From: UBA1926 sp002337215 | GTDB lineage: Bacteria; Planctomycetota; Phycisphaerae; Phycisphaerales; UBA1924 | Direction: 5' to 3' | Length of the DNA: 64,000 bases | Assembly (NCBI GenBank): GCA_963973795.1 | Contig: CAXBAF010000010.1 | Location: forward strand, 1-64,000 | Shown: piece by piece, positions 7,322-15,709 of the stretch | Position numbering within the stretch: position 1 is the stretch's first letter | How the letters are laid out: every line of letters starts with the position of its first letter | The notes under the pieces: model-generated | The model's input: the letters and a program-made list of their open reading frames with translations, nothing else | Database searches by the model: none | Told to the model about the DNA's origin: nothing | Program-made: the position numbers and the translations under genes

Positions 7322-8308
7322 TCAGTGGCTGATGACGACCTTGCCCATCGCCTTCCCGCTCTCCAAGCGGGCGTACGCCTCCCCGGCCTGATCCAGCGAG
7401 AAACTCGACTCGTCGAGAACGGGCCTGAGCGCCCCCGACTCCACGATCCGTGCAATGTTGCGCAGGATCTCGGCGTGCGCTTCCCGCTTGTGGTTGTGCA
7501 GCATCGGGATGAGCATGAAGACAACATGCAGCGACAGACCCTTGAAATGGGCCCCCGAAAGGTCCAGCTCACAGAGCGACACCGTGGTCGCGATCTGGCC
7601 GTTCAGTGCCGCGGCCTCGAACGAATTCAGCAGGTTGGCGCCGCCGACAGAGTCGAACACCAGATCGAATCCCGCGCCGTCGGTGTGCGCGGCGGTGTAC
7701 TGCTCAACACTCTCTGCCTTGTAGTTGATGGGTGTCGCGCCGAGCTCGCCGATCAACGCCATCTGCCGATCGCCGCCACCCGTGGAATAGACATCCGCGC
7801 CGAAGTGCCTGGCGAGCTGGAGCGCGACGTGCCCCACGCCGCCGGAACCGCCGTGGACAAGGACTTTCTGCCCGGCAGCGATGCCGGCGCGGTGGAGACC
7901 CTCGTACGCGGTGATCGCGACCAGGGGCAACGCCGCGGCTTCCCGCATCGACAGGTTCTTCGGCTTGTGCGCCATGAGGTTGGCGTCCGCGACGATGAAC
8001 TCGGCGAGGGTCCCCGGCAGGTCGGCGAGGCCGCCCGCGCACCCGTAGACCTCGTCGCCGATCGAGTACCCGTCCACCCCCTCACCGATCGCCTCGATCG
8101 TGCCGGCGAAGTCCATGCCGAGGATCGCGGGGGCTTCCGGCGAGAGCGGAAGATCACTGCCCATCCTCCGGATCATGGTGTCAACGGTGTTGACGCTGGA
8201 CGCCGCGATCTTGACGAGCACATGGCCCTCCTTGACCCCGGGGGTTTGAACTTCGGCGGCTTCGAACTCGGCGTCCTCGCCATAGGCCTTGATGAGCATT
8301 GCATCCAT
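7322..8308 (-). CDS. Zinc-independent alcohol dehydrogenase / quinone oxidoreductase family
   Basis: 328 residues, medium-chain dehydrogenase/reductase. Residues ~1-120 form the GroES-like domain (HVLVKIAASSVNTVD, then ILGMDFAGTIEAIG). The Rossmann part carries the NADPH loop VLVHGGSGGVGHVALQLA near residue 148 and a conserved FDSVGG near 218. The cysteine set of structural zinc sites is absent, as in quinone oxidoreductases. A ribosome site AAGGA precedes the ATG at 8308. It lies 88 bases after the DUF4437 gene on the same strand and is probably in one transcript with it, opposite an HxlR regulator. Confidence 0.88.
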   Translation of the reverse strand: MDAMLIKAYGEDAEFEAAEVQTPGVKEGHVLVKIAASSVNTVDTMIRRMGSDLPLSPEAPAILGMDFAGTIEAIGEGVDGYSIGDEVYGCAGGLADLPGTLAEFIVADANLMAHKPKNLSMREAAALPLVAITAYEGLHRAGIAAGQKVLVHGGSGGVGHVALQLARHFGADVYSTGGGDRQMALIGELGATPINYKAESVEQYTAAHTDGAGFDLVFDSVGGANLLNSFEAAALNGQIATTVSLCELDLSGAHFKGLSLHVVFMLIPMLHNHKREAHAEILRNIARIVESGALRPVLDESSFSLDQAGEAYARLESGKAMGKVVISH

Positions 8309-8396
8309 GGTCGGAATCCTTGAGGTTGTTCGATGGATTCTCTGATTGAGAGTCCACTTGAATCGACACCGTGATTTGTGGAGGAGTTCGCGGCGT

Positions 8397-9311
8397 TTAC
8401 CGGGGCAAACCCGTGCTGATTTCCAGAGCACCCTCAGCGCGGACGTAGAGGACACACGGACTATCCGTTCCGAGCGAAATGCGCTGAGACGCGCCCCTCT
8501 GTGAACCGATGTAGCTGCCCGGGTCGAGCGCCAGAACACCGTTCTCGCCGGATCGTTGGAAATGCACCTGCCCTTCAACGACAACGACACGGAGCGATGG
8601 GCCATCGCCTCGCAGCGTGCCCGCGAATCCCCCCGGGAGTTTGACGAGCGCCGCGCTGGGATCCTGATCGTGCGGGTCACCCCACAAGTACGAGACCCTG
8701 GGCCCCTCAGCCGGCCGCTCGGTGGACGACTGGACGATTCGGGCGGCGCTCGACGCGTCCAACCACACCATGTTGGACGCATGGATATTGACAGCCCGTT
8801 CCCCGTTGTCGGTCGCTTCGTCGGTTGGCAAAACGAGGTACGGGCCGTGCTGGATCTCGATGAAGACCAGGCGTCCGTCTCCCTTCGCCGAGGTGATGTG
8901 CACCTCGCCGGCAGGCTGGGTCCAATACGACCCGGTCGGCATCCAGGACTCTGCCGCGTCCGGATCGTCGTTGTGGATCAGCCCTTCGAGAACGACGCCC
9001 CGGTAGGTCGTGTTGTGGATGTGAGGCGGCGAAGAGAAGCCTTCGGCAAACCGGACCAGCATGCCCGTCGCGTCCGAGCCGGTCCGGTCTCCCCAGAGAT
9101 CGGCGGCGCGCGGGCCATGCGCACCGCGGGCCGGGTTCAACGCGCCCCACCGGACACCGGAGGCAGGGATCACCTCGATATCCTCGTCCGTGTGATCGCC
9201 CGCCCTTGAATCGAGGCCTGTCCGAGGCGAGGTCGCGCAACCCACGGCGAGAAGACACGCGAGCACCGGCGCGGCACGCAGGGTGGTTCTGAACGTTCTG
9301 ATCGGCATCAT
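8397..9311 (-). CDS. DUF4437 double-cupin lipoprotein
   Basis: 304 residues with a lipoprotein signal (lipobox LAVGC, cysteine at residue ~25). Two cupin-like halves follow. The first carries the DUF4437 hallmark: DLWGDRTG, then RFAEGFSSPPHIHNTTYRG with two histidines, HNDDP, and WTQPAGEVHIT. The second half (YLWGDPHDQDPSAALVKLPGGF...) repeats the pattern but lacks the HIH pair, so only the first half is likely to bind metal. DUF4437 proteins often sit beside redox enzymes; the activity is not established. It is divergent from an HxlR regulator with a 125-bp spacer. Confidence 0.8.
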   Translation of the reverse strand: MMPIRTFRTTLRAAPVLACLLAVGCATSPRTGLDSRAGDHTDEDIEVIPASGVRWGALNPARGAHGPRAADLWGDRTGSDATGMLVRFAEGFSSPPHIHNTTYRGVVLEGLIHNDDPDAAESWMPTGSYWTQPAGEVHITSAKGDGRLVFIEIQHGPYLVLPTDEATDNGERAVNIHASNMVWLDASSAARIVQSSTERPAEGPRVSYLWGDPHDQDPSAALVKLPGGFAGTLRGDGPSLRVVVVEGQVHFQRSGENGVLALDPGSYIGSQRGASQRISLGTDSPCVLYVRAEGALEISTGLPR

Positions 9312-9377
9312 GTGTCGCCCTCTGGTTTTTCAGGATCCCGTGGATTCGACCGAGGAGGACCGTATCGCTACACTGTC

Positions 9378-9414
9378 ACTTCAGCAAGTACCCACAAAAA
9401 TGTAAGTATGAAGT
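9378..9414. promoter_or_regulatory. Inverted-repeat operator candidate for the HxlR regulator
   Basis: ACTTCA at 9378-9383 is mirrored by TGAAGT at 9409-9414, and inside the left half ACTT-CAGC-AAGT is a second small inverted repeat. An AAGTA direct repeat occurs at 9386-9390 and 9404-9408. The site sits between the divergent DUF4437 and hxlR-type genes in an AT-rich patch, as expected for winged-helix HxlR dimers. Prediction only. Confidence 0.45.
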
Positions 9415-9436
9415 TTTTGACAGCTCGGAGTTCCGC

Positions 9437-9805
9437 ATGGCCAGGAAGTACAACTGGAAGACCGGCTGCGACGTCGAGGCGACACTGAGCGTCATCGGCG
9501 GACGCTGGAAACCGGTGCTCGTCTGCCATCTCTTGAGCGGACGCAAGCGGTTCGGTGAATTGCGACGCCTCGTGCCCAACGCCACGGAGCGCATGATCAC
9601 GCTCCAACTCCGCGAACTCGAAGCGGACGGCGTCGTCTCGCGCCACGTCTACGCAGAGGTCCCCCCACGCGTTGAATACGAGGTCTCGGAGTACGGGCGT
9701 TCGCTCGAACCCATCCTCGTGTGCATGCAGGACTGGGGCCGAGACTTCAAAGCGCGCCGTCTCGCGGAGGAGTCAGAATCCGAGCGATGCGCGGGCGTCG
9801 AGTAA
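9437..9805 (+). CDS. HxlR-family winged-helix regulator
   Basis: 122 residues. The sequence has the HxlR/DUF24 order: a cysteine near the N-terminus (TGCDVEATL, C11), the IGGRWKPVLVCHLLSGRKRFGELRR helix pair, then ITLQLRELEADGVVSRHVYAEVPPRVEYEVSEYG, which is the recognition helix and wing. Members with an N-terminal cysteine commonly sense electrophiles or oxidants. The divergent alcohol dehydrogenase and DUF4437 lipoprotein genes are therefore probable targets. The C-terminal tail is short and charged. Confidence 0.92.
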   Translation: MARKYNWKTGCDVEATLSVIGGRWKPVLVCHLLSGRKRFGELRRLVPNATERMITLQLRELEADGVVSRHVYAEVPPRVEYEVSEYGRSLEPILVCMQDWGRDFKARRLAEESESERCAGVE

Positions 9806-10064
9806 CCGACCGCGTCCCGACAACGTCGATGCGCGGCCGAACACGCCTCTATCTGTCGCCCGACCTCACCGAGATTCGATGCGAACGGAGCGGACCCGCC
9901 TTTCGGAAGCCACGAGCCGAGGCGCCCACCCGGTTCGTCAGACGCATCTGAGACGCGATGTGCTATCGGACCCCGAACGCCCCCCACCAACAAAAGCCGC
10001 AACGAGGTCGGCCGGTGGCGAAGATCTGGTAGGCTGAGGTTTCCCGACTCATTCGAGTTTGTTC

Positions 10065-11996
10065 ATGGGCACACAGCAGATCAACCCGGCCGAAAACGAG
10101 GAAAGCCATCGCCGCGCGATCCAGGCGGTCCTGCGCGACCTCGACGCGCTCGAGTGCATGATCGAGAACAAGCATTTCGAGACCGACAAGCGGCGGATCG
10201 GTGCCGAGCAGGAGTTGATGCTGCTCGACAAGCTCTGCCGCCCCGCGCCCCGGGCCGAGGAGTTGCTCGGCCGCATCAACGACCCGCGATTCGTCCCGGA
10301 ACTCGCGAAGTTCAACCTCGAGTTCAACTGCGACCCGATCCTCGTCGGTGCCACCTGCCTCTCCACACTGCGTCAGCAACTGATCGATGGATTCCAGTCC
10401 GTCCAGAGCAACGCGGCCGAGATGGGGGTCGTCCCGCTCATGACCGGGATCTGCCCGACCATCGATCTCTCCGATCTCTCACGCGACAACCTCTCTCCGC
10501 ACGGGAGGTACCACGCCCTCGACGACATGCTCCGCCGCATGCGGGGGGCCGACTTCGAGCTCCACATCGAGGGCGCCGACGAACTCTTGGTGCGACACCC
10601 CAGCGTCATGCTCGAATCGGTGAACACCAGCTTCCAGGTCCACTACCAGACCAGCCCCGACGAGTTCGCCAGCGCCTACAACACCGCGCTCGCGATCGCC
10701 GCGCCCGTGCTCGCCGTGAGCGTCAACAGCCCCATCCTTTTCGGCAAGCGCCTGTGGCGTGAGACGCGCATCGCGATCTTCCAGCAGGTCGTCGACACCC
10801 GGTCCAAGGGCGCCGGGCACCGCGAGATGCTGGGTCGCGTCCGCTTCGGCGAATCATGGGTCAACAGGTCCGTGCTCGAAGTCTTCCGCGCCGACGTCGC
10901 CCGGTTCAAGCAGGTCATCGTCGCCAGCGAGCTCGACACCGAGGACCCCGGCGCCATACTCGCCGAGGGCAAGGCACCCAAACTGAAAGCGCTCCAGGCC
11001 TTCAACTCGAGCCTCTACCGCTGGATCCGCCCCTGCTACGGCATCACCGACGGCAAGCCGCACCTCCGCATCGAGAACCGCCTGTTCCCATCGGGCCCGA
11101 CCGTCGAGGACGAGGTCGCCAACGCCGCGTTCTGGATCGGCCTCATGGCGGAGGGCCCCCACGCCTTCCCCGAGATCAACGAGCGCATGGAGTTCCGGGA
11201 GGCCCGATCCAATTTCGTCACCGCCGCCCAGCAGGGCCTCTCGTGCCACATCACCTGGCTCGACGACACCGAGCGATCCATGCGCGAGCTGCTCGTCGAG
11301 TCGTTCATCCCCGCGGCGCGGGCCGGCCTCGCACGCCTCGGCATCGATGACCGCGACGCCGACAACGCCATGTCCGTCATCGAGCACCGCGTCGCGTCGC
11401 GACGCACCGGTGCGAGGTGGGTCATCGATTCTGTCGCCCGCCTGCGCGGCCAGGGCACGCGGACCGAACGCCTCGACTGCATCACCGGCGCGATGCTCGC
11501 CAACCAGCGGTCGGGCAAGCCCGTCCACGAATGGCCCCTCGTCGAGCGCACCGACGAGCGGGCCCGCAGCGGCGCGTTCGCCACCGTCTCCCAGTGCATG
11601 AGCACCGACCTGTTCACAGTCTCCGAGGACGAATGCATCGACCTCGTCGCTTCGATCATGGACTGGGAACGCCTGCGCCACATCCCCGTCGAGAACGCAG
11701 ATCACGAACTCGTGGGCCTCGTCTCCTACCGCACGCTCCTCCGCATCCTCGCCAAGCAGAACACCGCCTCCCGCGTCACCGAGATCGCCGCACGCGACGT
11801 GATGATCAAAGACCCGGTCACCGTCTCTCCCGAGACGCCGTCGATCGACGCGATCACGCTGATGTGCCGGCATAAGATCTCCTGTCTGCCGGTGGTCGAA
11901 GAAGGCCGGCTCGTCGGCATGATCTCAGAACGCGACTACACCTCGATCGCCAAACGCCTTCTTGAACGCGCTCTGCTCGAAGACAACGAAGCATGA
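10065..11996 (+). CDS. GCS2-type carboxylate-amine ligase fused to two CBS domains
   Basis: 643 residues from the ATG at 10065. Residues ~25-400 match the glutamate-cysteine ligase 2 (YbdK-like) fold: RRIGAEQELMLLD (the family's E-x-E metal-binding start), FNLEFNCDP, a GGRY-like HGRYHALDDMLRRM and RIENRLFPSGPTVEDEVANAAFW. Members form amide or peptide bonds between a carboxylate and an amine using ATP. Residues ~505-635 are two CBS domains (VSQCMSTDLFTVSEDECIDLV and ARDVMIKDPVTVSPETPSIDAI), which usually bind adenosyl ligands, so regulation by nucleotides is likely. The stop overlaps the start of the next gene (ATGA). The substrate is unknown. Confidence 0.85.
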   Translation: MGTQQINPAENEESHRRAIQAVLRDLDALECMIENKHFETDKRRIGAEQELMLLDKLCRPAPRAEELLGRINDPRFVPELAKFNLEFNCDPILVGATCLSTLRQQLIDGFQSVQSNAAEMGVVPLMTGICPTIDLSDLSRDNLSPHGRYHALDDMLRRMRGADFELHIEGADELLVRHPSVMLESVNTSFQVHYQTSPDEFASAYNTALAIAAPVLAVSVNSPILFGKRLWRETRIAIFQQVVDTRSKGAGHREMLGRVRFGESWVNRSVLEVFRADVARFKQVIVASELDTEDPGAILAEGKAPKLKALQAFNSSLYRWIRPCYGITDGKPHLRIENRLFPSGPTVEDEVANAAFWIGLMAEGPHAFPEINERMEFREARSNFVTAAQQGLSCHITWLDDTERSMRELLVESFIPAARAGLARLGIDDRDADNAMSVIEHRVASRRTGARWVIDSVARLRGQGTRTERLDCITGAMLANQRSGKPVHEWPLVERTDERARSGAFATVSQCMSTDLFTVSEDECIDLVASIMDWERLRHIPVENADHELVGLVSYRTLLRILAKQNTASRVTEIAARDVMIKDPVTVSPETPSIDAITLMCRHKISCLPVVEEGRLVGMISERDYTSIAKRLLERALLEDNEA

Positions 11997-13339
11997 CTGA
12001 ACTCGCTTCTCCCGCCGCGCAAGACCCCGTCACAAAGAACGGGCGCGTAATCTGCCATCACGTCGCAGAGGCCGCCGGCCCCACGCTCATCGCCGTCGGA
12101 GGCCTCCACGGCAACGAGCCCGCCGGCATCCTCGCGTCCCTCGCGATCGACCGGTGCCTGCGCGAGACCACCCCGCTCGCGACGGGCTCGTTCGTCGCGC
12201 TCCGCGGGAACCTCGCCGCGCTCGCCTTCGATCACGAGCAACCGATCAACAACCCGCGCTATGTGCAACGCGACCTCAACCGCCTGTTCCACCACGACGA
12301 CCAGGGCCACCGCACACCCGACCACGACGAACGTGACGCCCTCCGCGACGCCATCGACGCCGTCGCCCGGGAGAGCCGGGGCGAGATCGTCCTCCTCGAT
12401 CTGCATACCACCTCCTCCGACAGCCCCCCGTTCATCGCCGTCGAGGACTCGATCCCGGCCCGCCGCTTCGCGGAGCGCTTCGCGCTCCCGCTCATCCTGG
12501 GCATCGAAGAGGACCTCCGCGGGCTGCTGATGGACGACACCACCGAACGGCTCCGCTGCATCGCGCTCACAGTCGAGGGCGGCTGCCACAACAGCCCCCT
12601 CGCAGCCCACACACTCGAAGCCGTCCTGCTGATCGCGCTCGAGGCCCTCGGGCTGATCTCGCCCGACGCGTGCACGTGCCGGGACGAGCGCCCCATCGAA
12701 ACAACACGCCGCGCCGCGGGATCCCACGCCCACCGCGTCTACGACATCCGACACCGCGAGCCTGTGCGTGCACTCCCCTACATCCCCGATACGGACGCCG
12801 AGCCGTTCGACCGTGTGCGCGCGCACAAAACGCGCATCGCACGCCAAGCAGAGGCGGATCTCTTCGCCGCCGAATCGGGACTGCTCTTCATGCCCAACCG
12901 CCAGCGCGACATCCGCGTCGGCGACGACGCGTATTTCGTCGTCCGACGCGTCGGCAGAACCTGGCTCCGCATCTCCGCGGGTCTACGCGCGAGCGAACGC
13001 CTGCACCACATGCTCCCAAAGATCCTGCCCGGCGTACGTCACCGGCCGGGGCACGCCCACGACCTGCTCGTCGACCCGCAGATCGCAGCGATACTCCGCC
13101 GCGAGCTGTTCCACGTGCTCGGCTACCGCCTCGTCCGTTTCGAAGCCACACCGGGTTTGCCCCGGCTTGTGCGGGCCGCCCGCGCCGCCCGCTTTTCGCT
13201 CCACGCGCTCACCCGGATCGCCGCGAATCTCCTGCGCCGAGGCAGCACCGACGACGCACAGCACGAATCTGACGAGGACTGGATCGTCAGGCGGCACGTG
13301 CTTGACACCGAGCCAGCGACAGCCGACCAACACACGTAG
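11993..13339 (+). CDS. Succinylglutamate desuccinylase / aspartoacylase-family zinc hydrolase
   Basis: 448 residues. Zinc-carboxypeptidase fold of the AstE/AspA type: GGLHGNEPAG near residue 36 supplies the first zinc ligands (H and E), VLLDLHTT near residue 132 the third, and VEGGCHN near residue 195 is the usual late substrate or catalytic stretch. The family hydrolyses N-acyl amino acids. The protein is about 100 residues longer than typical members. The extra C-terminal part has a beta-strand region (GDDAYFVVRRVG) and a basic tail. It is translationally coupled to the CBS-GCS2 ligase, suggesting that the pair makes and cleaves the same amide bond. Confidence 0.82.
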   Translation: MTELASPAAQDPVTKNGRVICHHVAEAAGPTLIAVGGLHGNEPAGILASLAIDRCLRETTPLATGSFVALRGNLAALAFDHEQPINNPRYVQRDLNRLFHHDDQGHRTPDHDERDALRDAIDAVARESRGEIVLLDLHTTSSDSPPFIAVEDSIPARRFAERFALPLILGIEEDLRGLLMDDTTERLRCIALTVEGGCHNSPLAAHTLEAVLLIALEALGLISPDACTCRDERPIETTRRAAGSHAHRVYDIRHREPVRALPYIPDTDAEPFDRVRAHKTRIARQAEADLFAAESGLLFMPNRQRDIRVGDDAYFVVRRVGRTWLRISAGLRASERLHHMLPKILPGVRHRPGHAHDLLVDPQIAAILRRELFHVLGYRLVRFEATPGLPRLVRAARAARFSLHALTRIAANLLRRGSTDDAQHESDEDWIVRRHVLDTEPATADQHT

Positions 13340-13787
13340 CGTCGGTGCGACAGCCCCACCCCAACAGCCAACCCAACATTCAGCCAAACAGCCAAACAGC
13401 CAAACAGCCAACCCGTCACCCGCCCAGTCGTTCGCCCCGCCAAGCGCCGATCTGGTCGATCTGCAGAGCCACGCACCCGCCCGGCGACTCCCTCGCACGC
13501 CCAGACGCACCGCAGGTTGCCCGGACCGCCCCGGCTCGCACAAGACAGATAATGTAATACATAAACCATAACAAACTGAACACTATTTTCTTCAATCCAC
13601 CCAAAACCATCCCCAGATCCGGAGAATCGTCGGGTCGGTTTTAAATCTCTGTTATTCAATGATTTAGGCAAATTTACCACATGTCTTGTCGGCCGTCTAT
13701 TTGCAGCAATAGCAACTTTTTCTTGATTTTCGACAAAACTTCTTATAGGGTGTCTTTCACAATTCTCGTCTCCAACGAAAGGATCTT
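13340..13787. other. Gene-free stretch: octamer repeat then AT-rich upstream region
   Basis: The first part holds a short tandem repeat. From about 13550 to 13770 the sequence is strikingly AT-rich for this window, then a small lipoprotein gene begins. The AT-rich part probably carries that gene's promoter, but no -35/-10 pair with normal spacing was certain. No RNA gene was recognised. Confidence 0.45.
13381..13412 (+). repeat. Octamer tandem repeat (CAGCCAAA) x4
   Basis: Three exact copies of CAGCCAAA and a fourth ending in C follow one another without a gap. A related CAGCCAAC stands just before at 13375-13382. It lies 41 bases after the aspartoacylase-like gene and may vary in copy number. 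Confidence 0.8.
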
Positions 13788-13997
13788 ATGCATATTCGTG
13801 ATCTAAGGCACTCGGCCGTAGGCCGCTCGATCATCGCGGCAACATTCGGCACCGCCTTCCTCGCACTCCCGCTCGCGGCCTGCGACAGCAACGACGGAGC
13901 CGAGGAAGTTGGCGAAGGAATCGATGACGCGGTGGAAGAAACGGGCGACGCGATCGACGATGCCGGCGACGAAATCGAGGACGCCGTCGACGGGTGA
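13788..13997 (+). CDS. Small acidic lipoprotein
   Basis: 69 residues with a lipoprotein signal ending LPLAAC (cysteine at residue ~32) and AAAGGA as ribosome site. The mature part is only ~38 residues and almost entirely D, E, A, G and V in an imperfect repeat (EEVGEGIDDAVEETGDAIDD...), predicted to form a highly acidic helix. I do not recognise a family; entericidin-like small lipoproteins are a loose analogy. A DUF1328-type membrane protein follows 121 bases downstream, and such pairs are often stress-induced. This is inference. Confidence 0.65.
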   Translation: MHIRDLRHSAVGRSIIAATFGTAFLALPLAACDSNDGAEEVGEGIDDAVEETGDAIDDAGDEIEDAVDG

Positions 13998-14118
13998 GCC
14001 GCAAGCATCCGCGTCCGCAGCGTGGTCCGATCGGGATCCGCGAGACCCACGGGAGCGACGCAGGCCCGCAACGCCCTCGATCTCTCTCGACTTCTGAATT
14101 CTCTTGAAAGGAACGAAC

Positions 14119-14292
14119 ATGCTCGGTTGGGCAGTCACATTCTTAATCATCGCGATCATCGCCGCAGTGCTCGGATTCGGCGGCATCGCCGGCGGTGCCG
14201 CGAGCATCGCCAAGATCCTCTTCATCATCTTTCTGGTGCTCTTCGTCCTGAGCATGGTGATGCGAGCGATCAAGGGCAAGAGCGTCGCCTGA
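14119..14292 (+). CDS. DUF1328 small membrane protein
   Basis: 57 residues from the ATG at 14119 with GAAAGGA six bases upstream. The pattern MLGWAVTFLIIAIIAAVLGFGGIAGGAA, then a second helix (KILFIIFLVLFVLSMVM) and a short basic tail, is the DUF1328/YtjA family, small two-helix inner-membrane proteins of unknown role that are commonly stress-linked. It follows the small acidic lipoprotein and probably shares its promoter. Confidence 0.9.
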   Translation: MLGWAVTFLIIAIIAAVLGFGGIAGGAASIAKILFIIFLVLFVLSMVMRAIKGKSVA

Positions 14293-14307
14293 CCACGACC
14301 CGCCAGC

Positions 14308-14341
14308 CGGATCCGCTCCCTCGGCGACACGGGCGGATCCG
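14308..14341. terminator. Stem-loop between convergent DUF1328 and argH genes
   Basis: CGGATCCGC at 14308-14316 pairs with GCGGATCCG at 14333-14341 (9-bp stem, 16-base loop). It lies between two genes that end toward each other. No T run follows, so it would be a weak intrinsic terminator. Confidence 0.4.
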
Positions 14342-14383
14342 CGAGACATCACAGCACGAATCCCAACCGAGGCTCGGCTCGGC

Positions 14384-15709
14384 CTACACGGTCAGCCGGG
14401 CCTCGATTGCATCAAGCATCAACGCGCCGCACCCACCCGGCGACACCCGTGCCCGCACGCTCGTCTCCGCGTCGCAGTCCGCAGGACGCATCCCCGCGAT
14501 CGCCTCCGCGGCCCGCACGTACGCGTCCCGAAATGGCACACCCTCCCCGGCGAGTTTCACCGCGTGGTCGGTCGCGAACATCGCCGGGTCCATCGCCGAC
14601 GCCATCCGCTCGGTGTGCAGCGTCGCGGTCCCGATCAGCCGAGGGATGTGCGCCATCGCCTCGAGCGAGACTTTCGCTGCGCGCACGAACGCGGGCTTGG
14701 TGATCTGCAGATCGCGGTGATACCCGCTGGGCAGGCTCATCGCCTGCTGGATCTCGCCCATCGCCCCGCCCACGACCGCGCACGAGGCGCGGAGCAGTTC
14801 TGCCATGTCCGGGTTCTTCTTGTTGGGCATGATCGACGAGCCGGTGACGAACCCCGCACCGAGCGTCACGAACCCGAACTCCTCGGCGCTGAACAGCGAG
14901 TAATCCCACGCGAGCCGGCGCACCTCCTGCATCGCCTGCCACAGCGTCGCGACGACCTGATGCTCGAGCCGACCCCGCGACGACTGCGCCGCCATCGGGT
15001 TCACCTGGAGCCGGGCGAAACCGAGTTCATCAGCGACAGATTCCCGCGCAAGCGGAAGATTCACGCCGTACCCCGCGGCCGTCCCCAGCGGCGACGCATC
15101 GATCCACGATCGAGTCAGCGCGCACAACGCCGCACAGTCCGCGAACCCCTCCGCGAACGACCCCATCCACAGCCCCACCGTGGACGGGACGGCCCGCTGC
15201 AGATGCGTGTACCCCGGCATCGGGTCAAACTCGTGCGCCCGCGCCACGCCCAGCGCCGCGCGCCCGATCGCAAGGCACGATGAACGCGCCCGATCGAGCA
15301 CATCCATCATGTAGAGCCGGAGCGCAACAGCGACCTGGTCGTTGCGAGACCGCCCGAGGTGCACCCGCTTGCCCGTCTCGCCCAGCTTCTCGACCAGGAA
15401 CGATTCGATCGCGGTGTGCCCGTCCTCGAACCGCTCGTCGAGCACAAACGCCCCCGACGCGAACCGCTCGTCGAGTTCCGAGAGCGCACCGCCGATGCGG
15501 TCCGCGTCGCCACGCTCGATCAGCCCGATCGACGCGAGCCCGTTGACGTGCGCTCGCGTCGCGCGGATGTCGAACGGGAACAACTCCCGGTCGAGGATCA
15601 CATCGTCCCGGCTCATGAACGCCATCGCGTCCGCGGTTTCCGCCGAGGCCGCCGCCGCGCCCGGCTTCGCCCACAGCGGACTCGCCGCGTTATTCATTCC
15701 CACGGTCAC
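14384..15709 (-). CDS. argH: Argininosuccinate lyase
   Basis: 441 residues. Splits argininosuccinate into arginine and fumarate, the last step of arginine synthesis. The fumarase/lyase-superfamily signature GSSIMPNKKNPD is present near residue 270, with LGRSRNDQVA near 117 and a MPGYTHLQRAVP segment carrying the catalytic histidine. The start is taken as the GTG at 15709 because GAGGAGG lies seven bases before it; an ATG four codons later is the alternative. It is the last gene of the arg operon, and its start abuts the argC stop with overlap. Confidence 0.94.
   Translation of the reverse strand: MTVGMNNAASPLWAKPGAAAASAETADAMAFMSRDDVILDRELFPFDIRATRAHVNGLASIGLIERGDADRIGGALSELDERFASGAFVLDERFEDGHTAIESFLVEKLGETGKRVHLGRSRNDQVAVALRLYMMDVLDRARSSCLAIGRAALGVARAHEFDPMPGYTHLQRAVPSTVGLWMGSFAEGFADCAALCALTRSWIDASPLGTAAGYGVNLPLARESVADELGFARLQVNPMAAQSSRGRLEHQVVATLWQAMQEVRRLAWDYSLFSAEEFGFVTLGAGFVTGSSIMPNKKNPDMAELLRASCAVVGGAMGEIQQAMSLPSGYHRDLQITKPAFVRAAKVSLEAMAHIPRLIGTATLHTERMASAMDPAMFATDHAVKLAGEGVPFRDAYVRAAEAIAGMRPADCDAETSVRARVSPGGCGALMLDAIEARLTV

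Noticed and set aside
5701..7572. A 623-codon minus-strand frame covering glutaminase
   Set aside because: Most of it is antisense to a clear glutaminase, it runs through a repeat copy and into the dehydrogenase gene, and it shows no family motif.
13369..13412. CAGCCAAA repeats as a possible CRISPR or origin iteron array
   Set aside because: Unit is eight bases with no spacers, too short and too few for a CRISPR array, and no replication gene is near.
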